In this document: positions 58,182 through 64,000 of the stretch, one piece after another
How positions within the stretch are numbered: the first letter of the stretch is position 1
Layout: each line of letters opens with the position of its first letter
From: Mycobacterium sp. IS-1264
GTDB lineage: Bacteria > Actinomycetota > Actinomycetes > Mycobacteriales > Mycobacteriaceae
DNA: 64,000 bases
Direction: 5' to 3'
NCBI RefSeq assembly: GCF_001954195.1
Contig: NZ_MBES01000074.1
Location: 124,001-188,000 of the forward strand
The notes under the pieces: model-generated
Told to the model about the DNA's origin: nothing
What the model saw: the letters and a program-made list of their open reading frames with translations, nothing else
Database searches by the model: none
Program-made: the position numbers and the translations under genes

Positions 58182-58625
58182 TCAGTGTCTGAGCGCCGCG
58201 GCCAGCAGGCGCGATGCGGTGATCACGCCGAACAACGTACCGTCTTTGACCACCGCGATCAGCGGACTGCGCAATCGCGCCATCACCGCGGCGACTTCGA
58301 TGATCGTGTCGTCCGCATCCGCGAACGGCACGTCGGTCAGGTGGTCCGGTAGGACGTCGCGCACCTTTTTGCCGCCCAACTTGTCCGCGGCGCGGTCGGC
58401 CATCGATTCGTTGAGCACGCCGGCCAGCGACGGGTCGTCCTGCACGTAGCGGGGCACGATGAACCGCACCACTTGGGACGCCGGCAGCACCGCGAACGGT
58501 TTTCCGGCGGCGTCGGTGACGACGATTCCGGGCAGGCGGTGCTCGGCGAGCAGGCGGGCGGCGTCCAGCGCGCCGGAGTCGACGGTGACGACCGGGAAGT
58601 CCTCGGCGAGTTCCGCGGCACGCAT
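58182..58625 (-). CDS. CBS-domain pair protein (Rv2683 type)
   Basis: A 147-residue protein made of two CBS domains. The first covers about residues 8-65 (DFPVVTVDSGALDAARLLAE, then GIVVTDAAGKPFAVLPAS). The second runs from KVRDVLPDHLTDVPF to LIAVVKDGTLFGVITAS. Together they form a Bateman module that senses adenosine nucleotides. It lies directly upstream of the IT-family transporter and may regulate it. The ATG giving MRAAELAE has TATTGT (58633-58638, minus strand) 7 nt upstream. A longer frame reaches dxs sequence and is rejected. Confidence 0.85.
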   Translation of the reverse strand: MRAAELAEDFPVVTVDSGALDAARLLAEHRLPGIVVTDAAGKPFAVLPASQVVRFIVPRYVQDDPSLAGVLNESMADRAADKLGGKKVRDVLPDHLTDVPFADADDTIIEVAAVMARLRSPLIAVVKDGTLFGVITASRLLAAALRH

Positions 58626-58697
58626 AGTGCAGACAATACGTCGCGGGCGCCGCGGCGTTGAACTAGTGATCCCGCGGCCGCTGCGTAGACTAACGGG

Positions 58698-60611
58698 ATG
58701 CTGGAACAGATCCGCGGGCCTGCTGATCTGCAGCACCTTTCCCAACAGCAGCTCCGCGATCTGGCCGGCGAGATTCGCGAGTTCCTGATCCACAAGGTCG
58801 CTGCCACCGGGGGGCACTTGGGGCCGAACCTGGGCGTCGTCGAGCTGACCCTCGCGCTGCACCGGGTATTCGATTCGCCGCACGACCCGATCATCTTCGA
58901 CACCGGCCACCAGGCCTACGTCCACAAGATGCTCACCGGGCGTTGCCACGACTTCGAAACCCTGCGCAAGAAGGGCGGGCTGTCAGGATATCCGTCGCGC
59001 GCCGAGAGCGAACACGACTGGGTGGAGTCAAGCCACGCCAGCGCCGCGTTGTCGTATGCCGACGGCCTGGCCAAGGCATTCGAGCTGACCGGGCACCGCA
59101 ACCGGCACGTGGTCGCCGTCGTCGGCGACGGCGCGCTCACCGGCGGGATGTGCTGGGAGGCGCTGAACAACATCGCCGCGACCCGGCGTCCGGTGATCAT
59201 CGTCGTCAACGACAACGGCCGCAGCTACGCGCCCACCATCGGCGGTGTCGCCGACCACCTGGCCTCGCTGCGGCTGCAGCCGGCGTACGAACAGATGCTG
59301 GAAAAGGGCCGCGACGTGGTGCGCTCGATGCCGCTCTTCGGCAAGATCGCCTACCGCTTCATGCACAGCGTCAAGGCCGGCATCAAGGACTCGCTGTCGC
59401 CGCAGCTGCTGTTCACCGACCTCGGCCTGAAGTACGTCGGCCCGGTCGACGGTCACGACGAGCGCGCGGTGGAGGCGGCGCTGCGCCATGCCCGCGGATT
59501 CGGGGGCCCGGTGATCGTGCACGTCGTGACCCGCAAGGGCATGGGCTACGCCCCGGCCGAAGCCGACGAGGCCGAGCAGATGCACTCGACCGTCCCGATC
59601 GACCCGGCCACCGGGCAGGTCACCAAGATCGCCGGCCCGGGCTGGACGAAGGTCTTCGCCGACGCGCTGATCGAGTACGCCAGGCTGCGGCGCGACATCG
59701 TGGCGATCACGGCGGCGATGCCCGGCCCCACCGGGCTGACGGCGTTCGGGCAACGCTTCCCGGATCGGTTGTTCGACGTCGGCATCGCCGAGCAGCACGC
59801 GATGACGTCGGCGGCCGGGCTCGCGATGGGCGGCATGCACCCGGTGGTCGCCATTTATTCGACGTTCCTCAACCGGGCGTTCGACCAGATCATGATGGAC
59901 GTGGCGCTGCACCGGCTGCCGGTGACCATGGTGCTCGACCGGGCCGGGATCACCGGTTCGGACGGCCCCAGCCACAACGGCATGTGGGATTTGTCGATGC
60001 TCGGCATCGTTCCCGGCATGCGGGTGGCCGCGCCCCGCGACGCCACCCGGCTGCGTGAGGAACTCGGTGAGGCGCTCGATGTCGACGACGGGCCCACGGC
60101 GATCCGATTCCCCAAAGGCGATGTGGGCGAAGACATTCCGGCGCTAGAGCGCCGATCGGGCATCGACGTGCTCGCGGTGCCGGCGGCCGGGTCGAACCAC
60201 GACGTGTTGTTGGTGGCAGTCGGCGCGTTCGTGCCGATGGCGCTGGAGGTGGCCAAGCGGCTGCACAACCAGGGGATCGGCGTGACGGTGATCGACCCGC
60301 GTTGGGTGCTGCCCGTGTCCGAGGGTGTCCTCGACCTGGCGGCGCAGCACAAGCTGGTCGTGACGTGTGAGGACAACGGCGTCAATGGCGGCGTGGGTTC
60401 GGCGGTTTCGGCCGCGCTGCGGCGGGCGGACATCGACGTCCCGTGCCGCGACGTCGGATTGCCGCAGGAGTTCTACGAGCACGCCTCGCGGGGCGAGGTG
60501 CTGGCCGACCTCGGGCTGACCGACCAGGATGTGGCCCGCCGCATCACCGGTTGGGTTGCCGCCCTGGGCAGTCCGCTGACCGAAGCCGAGATCCGCGAGC
60601 ACCTCGACTAA
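58698..60611 (+). CDS. dxs: 1-deoxy-D-xylulose-5-phosphate synthase
   Basis: A 637-residue thiamin-diphosphate enzyme that starts the MEP isoprenoid pathway from pyruvate and glyceraldehyde-3-phosphate; it feeds the DMAPP used by MiaA, menaquinone and decaprenyl lipids. The TPP motif is VAVVGDGALTGGMCWEALNN with the Mg site VNDNGRSYAPT. The pyrimidine domain has the catalytic Glu in VGIAEQHAMT. The C-terminal transketolase domain ends near AEIREHLD. The ATG lies 6 nt after TAGACT (58686-58691), a leaderless signature. Its TAA overlaps the TAG of the convergent RNase D gene by 4 bp (CTAA). Confidence 0.97.
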   Translation: MLEQIRGPADLQHLSQQQLRDLAGEIREFLIHKVAATGGHLGPNLGVVELTLALHRVFDSPHDPIIFDTGHQAYVHKMLTGRCHDFETLRKKGGLSGYPSRAESEHDWVESSHASAALSYADGLAKAFELTGHRNRHVVAVVGDGALTGGMCWEALNNIAATRRPVIIVVNDNGRSYAPTIGGVADHLASLRLQPAYEQMLEKGRDVVRSMPLFGKIAYRFMHSVKAGIKDSLSPQLLFTDLGLKYVGPVDGHDERAVEAALRHARGFGGPVIVHVVTRKGMGYAPAEADEAEQMHSTVPIDPATGQVTKIAGPGWTKVFADALIEYARLRRDIVAITAAMPGPTGLTAFGQRFPDRLFDVGIAEQHAMTSAAGLAMGGMHPVVAIYSTFLNRAFDQIMMDVALHRLPVTMVLDRAGITGSDGPSHNGMWDLSMLGIVPGMRVAAPRDATRLREELGEALDVDDGPTAIRFPKGDVGEDIPALERRSGIDVLAVPAAGSNHDVLLVAVGAFVPMALEVAKRLHNQGIGVTVIDPRWVLPVSEGVLDLAAQHKLVVTCEDNGVNGGVGSAVSAALRRADIDVPCRDVGLPQEFYEHASRGEVLADLGLTDQDVARRITGWVAALGSPLTEAEIREHLD

Positions 60612-61900
60612 GCGCCGGCGTCGCCAGTGTCCGCCGGCGCCCGCAGCGCCTGCGCCAGCGCCGGGTCCACGAGCTCTCGCTGCCAGGTCCGGGCGTGGCC
60701 GGCGCACAGGAATCCGTCGACGGCGTCGAGCGGGTCGGCCGCTCCCTGCTGGATGTCCTGCCAGTCCCAGCACAGCCGTCGCACCAGGTCGGGTGAGACC
60801 AGGTTCTCGGTGGGAACCTTGACGCGCTCGGAGACCTCCGACAGCGCCGCCCGGGCCGCCTCCAGGCGCGCGGCGGCTTCGGGTTTGCGTCGGCTCCAGC
60901 GCGCCGGCGGCGGCGGCCCGTTGGGCGGCTCGACGTCGTCGGCGGGATTCCGGCTTTCCCGGGCCGCCTGCAGCGCCGCCAGCCACGTCGCGGCGCTGCG
61001 GCGCTGGTTGCGCCCGCCGAACACGGGCAGGGCCACCAGGTCGTCGACCGTCTTCGGATCGGCCAGCGCGGCGTCGATGATGGCCGAGTCCGGCAGGATG
61101 CGCCGGGGCGCGATGTCGCGGCGCGCCGCGATGCGGTCGCGGGTGGTCCACAGTTCGCGAACCGCGGCCAGGCCGCGCGGGTCACGCACCCGATGGATCC
61201 CCGACGTGCGCCGCCAGCGGTCGCGCCGCGACGCCGGCGACTCCTTGAGGCCTTCGCTGCGCAGGTAGTCGAATTCCTGTGCGGCCCAATCGGTTTTGCC
61301 TTGTTCGGCCAGGACGTCGGCGATCGACGCGCGTAGTTCGATGAGCAGTTCCACGTCGAGTGCGGCGTAGTTGAGCCATTCGGCGGGCAGCGGTCGCTTG
61401 GACCAGTCGGCCGCGCCGTGGCCCTTGGCCAGCCCCAGGCCCAGCAACCGCTGGGCCATGGTCGCCAGGTTCACCCGCTCGAACCCGGCCAGCCGCCCGG
61501 CCAGCTCGGTGTCGTACAGCGCCGGCGGCCGCATCCCGACCTCGGCCAGGCACGGCAGATCCTGATCGGCGGCGTGCAGGATCCACTCGTCGGTCGCCAG
61601 CACCTCGGCGACGGGGCGCAGCGCGGTCACCGGGTCCGCGCCGTGGCTGACCGGGTCGATGAGCACGGTGCCGGCCCCGGCCCGCCGGACTTGAATCAGG
61701 TAGGCCCGGTTGGAGTAGCGGAAACCCGACGCGCGCTCGGCGTCGACGGCGAACGGGCCGCGGCCCGCCTCCAGGCGTCGCGCGGCCGCCTTGATCTCGG
61801 CGACGGTGACGGACAGGTCGGGAACTCCGTCGGTGGGGTGCAGGAGCGGCGTGGGGCTGGGTTCGGTGCCGCCGGGCGCATCGGCCGCGGGTTCGCCCAT
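60608..61900 (-). CDS. Ribonuclease D-like protein (DEDD exonuclease plus HRDC)
   Basis: A 430-residue RNase D-type 3'-5' exoribonuclease. The DEDD residues can be seen: Asp and Glu in FAVDAERASGFRY (DAE), Asp in LHAADQDLPCL and the Tyr/Asp pair in LNYAALDVELLIEL. An HRDC domain follows from about residue 215 (LWTTRDRIAARRDIAPRRIL). A linker rich in Pro and a helical end follow. The ATG giving MGEPAADAPG is taken as start; it lies 1 bp from the stop of the DUF3000 gene, so coupled translation is likely. Family name is Rv2681. Confidence 0.87.
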   Translation of the reverse strand: MGEPAADAPGGTEPSPTPLLHPTDGVPDLSVTVAEIKAAARRLEAGRGPFAVDAERASGFRYSNRAYLIQVRRAGAGTVLIDPVSHGADPVTALRPVAEVLATDEWILHAADQDLPCLAEVGMRPPALYDTELAGRLAGFERVNLATMAQRLLGLGLAKGHGAADWSKRPLPAEWLNYAALDVELLIELRASIADVLAEQGKTDWAAQEFDYLRSEGLKESPASRRDRWRRTSGIHRVRDPRGLAAVRELWTTRDRIAARRDIAPRRILPDSAIIDAALADPKTVDDLVALPVFGGRNQRRSAATWLAALQAARESRNPADDVEPPNGPPPPARWSRRKPEAAARLEAARAALSEVSERVKVPTENLVSPDLVRRLCWDWQDIQQGAADPLDAVDGFLCAGHARTWQRELVDPALAQALRAPADTGDAGA

Positions 61901-61901
61901 G

Positions 61902-62483
61902 TCAGGCGCGTGACCGGGAGCCCAGGTCGGTGACTCCGGTCGGTGGTAGGCCCGCGGCGTGCTCCAGCACGTCGCAGAACGCCTCAACGTGGACTCCGAC
62001 CCCCGGGTCGGTCGCCGTCCAGGATGCCCGCAGCTCCAGCTGGTGGGCGCGGGGCGGTCCGGAGATGTCGCCGTAACGAACCGACGTGGTGGCGGTGACG
62101 GTACCGCCGAGGGCGGTGACGTTGTCGGTGTGGGATTCCAGCGCATCGACCAGCCAGCTCCACGCCACCTCCGGCAGCAGGGGATCGACGGCCTCGCTGG
62201 GGTCCAGGTCGGCCTGGATGTAGGCGACCAGGCGGATGGTGCCGTCCCAGGCGTCGGCGCCGTCCGGGTCGTACAACAGGATCAGCCGGCCGAAGGCGTC
62301 GCCCTCGGAGCGCTCGGGGACGACCTCGACGTCGGGATGCTTGACCTCGGCCCCCAGCGCGTAGCTGTAGGGCGCCAGGCGCTGCGGTGGCCGAATGGGG
62401 CCCAGCTCGATCTCCGCCCGCGCGGTCACGGCGTTCATCGCCGCCACCGCCTCGCGGAATGGGGCCGGTTCAGCAGAGGTCAC
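61902..62483 (-). CDS. DUF3000 family protein (Rv2680 type)
   Basis: A 193-residue protein of the DUF3000 family. Conserved segments are FREAVAAMNAVTARAEIELG, then RPPQRLAPYSYALGAEV and ILLYDPDGADAWDGTIRLVA. No catalytic motif is apparent. It sits one base before the RNase D gene, so may aid that enzyme. The GTG at 62483 has TACCGT (62492-62497, minus strand) 8 nt upstream; the frame upstream of it is rejected as promoter sequence. Confidence 0.83.
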   Translation of the reverse strand: MTSAEPAPFREAVAAMNAVTARAEIELGPIRPPQRLAPYSYALGAEVKHPDVEVVPERSEGDAFGRLILLYDPDGADAWDGTIRLVAYIQADLDPSEAVDPLLPEVAWSWLVDALESHTDNVTALGGTVTATTSVRYGDISGPPRAHQLELRASWTATDPGVGVHVEAFCDVLEHAAGLPPTGVTDLGSRSRA

Positions 62484-62582
62484 AGCGTTTGACGGTAGAC
62501 CTACCCCAGGACACGCCGAAACAGGCGCGCCGATTCCCGCGCGCGTCGCGACCAACCCGTTACCAGCCCGCATTGCGCCTGC

Positions 62583-63389
62583 TCAGCCGCCGGTTCCGCT
62601 GGGATATCGAGCCGGACGCTTCTCGCGATGCGCGGCGAGGCCCTCCCGCACGTCGGGGCCGCCGAAACTGAGAAATTCCAGGCCAAGCGAGGTTTCGAAG
62701 GTCGGACCGAACATGCGGTACCAGTGGTTGAGGCTGCGTTTGGTCCAGCGAATCGCGTGTTGGGCGCCCTGCGCCAGGTTCTCGGCGAGGCGGGTCGCGG
62801 TCGGCAGGACGTCGTCGTCGTCGACGCAGGCGGAGACCAGCCCGATGCGTTCCGCCTCCTCGCCGAGCAGCGTCTCGCAGGTGAGCAGGTAGTACTTGGC
62901 CTTGGCCATGCCGACCAGCAGCGGCCAGCAGATCGCGGCGTGGTCGCCGGCCGCCACCCCGAGTTTGGTGTGGCCGTCGATGATTTTCGCGGTCCGGCCC
63001 GCCACCGAGATGTCGGCGAGCAGCGCCACCACCAGGCCGGCGCCGACGGCCGGGCCGCGGATCGCCGAGACCACCGGCTTGTCGAAGTTGACCATGTTGA
63101 GCACCAGATCGCGGGCCTCCCGCATGATGCGGATCCGGCCCTCGAATTCGCCCATGGTTTCCTCGATCAGGTCGAAGCTGCCGCCCGACGAGAACGCCTT
63201 GCCCTCGCCGCGGACCAGCACGACGCGCACCTCGGGATCGCGGTCGATCACCGGCCAGATGTCGGCGAGGTCGCGGTGCATCTGCGGCCCGACCGAATTC
63301 AGCCCGGGCGCGTCGAGAACGAGCGTCAGGACGCCGTTCTCGCCGGTTTCGCACCGAAGGCTGGGGAAGTCCCCGTAGTTGACTGGCAT
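62583..63389 (-). CDS. echA15: Enoyl-CoA hydratase/isomerase EchA15
   Basis: A 268-residue crotonase-superfamily protein. The oxyanion-hole segments are GEGKAFSSGGSFDLIEET and AIRGPAVGAGLVVALLADI. Catalytic Glu residues of true hydratases are not clearly present, so another crotonase reaction is possible. The ATG giving MPVNYGDFP has TAACAT (63397-63402, minus strand) 7 nt upstream. Divergent from hemE with a 52-bp gap. The longer frame runs into hemE and is discarded. Confidence 0.9.
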   Translation of the reverse strand: MPVNYGDFPSLRCETGENGVLTLVLDAPGLNSVGPQMHRDLADIWPVIDRDPEVRVVLVRGEGKAFSSGGSFDLIEETMGEFEGRIRIMREARDLVLNMVNFDKPVVSAIRGPAVGAGLVVALLADISVAGRTAKIIDGHTKLGVAAGDHAAICWPLLVGMAKAKYYLLTCETLLGEEAERIGLVSACVDDDDVLPTATRLAENLAQGAQHAIRWTKRSLNHWYRMFGPTFETSLGLEFLSFGGPDVREGLAAHREKRPARYPSGTGG

Positions 63390-63441
63390 CGGGTTGATGT
63401 TACGCAAGCGAATGGCGGGCCTCGTGGCAGCATTGAGGCCA

Positions 63442-64000
63442 ATGAAGGACCCCGACAACCCCGCGCGCGCTCGTCGCGAGCTTCCCGAGTCGCCGTATCT
63501 GGCCGCCGTCACCGGGCGCAAACCCAACCGGGTGCCGGTGTGGTTCATGCGGCAGGCCGGCCGCTCGCTGCCCGAGTACCGGGCGCTGCGGGAGCGACAC
63601 AGCATGCTGGCGGCCTGCTTCGAGCCCGAGGTGGCCTGCGAGATCACCCTGCAGCCGATACGCCGCTACGGCGTCGACGCGGCGATCCTGTTCTCCGACA
63701 TCGTGGTGCCGCTGCGCGCCGCGGGTGTCGATCTGGACATCGTCACCGATGTCGGCCCGGTGATCGCGCAGCCGGTGCGCACCGACGCCGACATCGACGC
63801 CATGAAACCCCTTGACCCACAAGCGATTCAGCCGGTGTGTGAGGCCGTTTCGCTACTGGTTGACGCGCTGGGCGACGTTCCGCTGATCGGCTTTGCCGGC
63901 GCGCCGTTCACGCTGGCGTCCTATCTGGTCGAGGGTGGGCCGAGCCGCAACCATCCCCGCACCAAGGCGATGATGCTGGCCGAACCGGCGAGCTGGCACG
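63442..64000 (+). CDS. hemE: Uroporphyrinogen decarboxylase, 5' part (cut by window end)
   Basis: The first 186 codons of HemE, which decarboxylates uroporphyrinogen III to coproporphyrinogen III in heme synthesis. The signature PVWFMRQAGRSLPEYRALRE is at about residues 32-51 and carries the catalytic Arg. The second conserved block is PLIGFAGAPFTLASYLVEGG. The frame is open to the window end. The ATG giving MKDPDNPARA is the first plausible start after the divergent echA15 gene. Confidence 0.95.
   Translation, partial: MKDPDNPARARRELPESPYLAAVTGRKPNRVPVWFMRQAGRSLPEYRALRERHSMLAACFEPEVACEITLQPIRRYGVDAAILFSDIVVPLRAAGVDLDIVTDVGPVIAQPVRTDADIDAMKPLDPQAIQPVCEAVSLLVDALGDVPLIGFAGAPFTLASYLVEGGPSRNHPRTKAMMLAEPASWH

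Noticed and set aside
62628..63815. A 395-codon plus-strand frame covering echA15 antisense and the hemE start
   Set aside because: Shadow frame: the hemE product with its signature starts in another frame at 63442, and echA15 is clear on the minus strand.

Overview
The window is chromosomal DNA from a slow-growing, non-tuberculous mycobacterium, most likely a Mycobacterium avium complex relative. It is very GC-rich and uses many GTG starts. Gene content and order follow, in reverse, the M. tuberculosis segment from dapA (Rv2753c) to hemE (Rv2678c) as I remember it. Ortholog names and comparisons with M. tuberculosis come from memory of that genome, not from a search. I see no transposase, prophage, CRISPR array, tRNA or rRNA.

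Layout. 1-4.2 kb: end of dapA, RNase J, then a minus-strand three-gene unit (ABM monooxygenase, mycofactocin-type SDR, SAM methyltransferase). 4.3-10.2 kb: ftsK, argA, pgsA3 and the clgR-pspA-pspM envelope-stress operon. 10.2-13.4 kb: a DUF5313 protein, ephG, a glycosyltransferase, a DUF3046 protein, and a FhuF-like Fe-S protein behind a cobalamin riboswitch. 13.4-25.2 kb: recA-recX, miaB, miaA, dapF, hflX and fadE20. 25.5-30.6 kb: a large LGFP-repeat membrane protein, lexA, chiZ, nrdR and nitrobindin. 30.6-41.8 kb: PhzF, alpha/beta-hydrolase and PAC2 genes, a secreted protease, sthA, ideR, sigB and small conserved genes. 41.9-43.9 kb: a small accessory cluster of mostly exported proteins. 44-64 kb: sigA, ppgK, suhB, cei, dut, ceoBC, permeases, dxs, RNase D, echA15 and the start of hemE.

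How the genes work together. The window holds central regulators: SigA, SigB, IdeR, LexA, NrdR and ClgR. DNA-damage control is dense. recA has a LexA box and a PafBC-type promoter, lexA has its own box, and chiZ has a PafBC-type promoter plus two LexA-like half-operators around a -10 element. Lysine/DAP synthesis (dapA, dapF), isoprenoid synthesis (dxs), tRNA modification (miaA, miaB) and nucleotide hygiene (dut, nrdR) supply the housekeeping theme. The strongest unexpected signal is the B12 riboswitch in front of a FhuF-type reductase, divergent from recA.

Two sequence-level patterns recur. About 20 genes have a TANNNT -10 element ending 6-8 nt before the start codon, which predicts leaderless mRNAs. 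Four convergent gene pairs end on one shared CTAG, so both stop codons lie in the same 4 bp, and a fifth pair does the same with CTAA. Gene starts were chosen from Shine-Dalgarno sites, leaderless -10 spacing, translational-coupling overlaps and remembered ortholog lengths; doubtful cases are noted.
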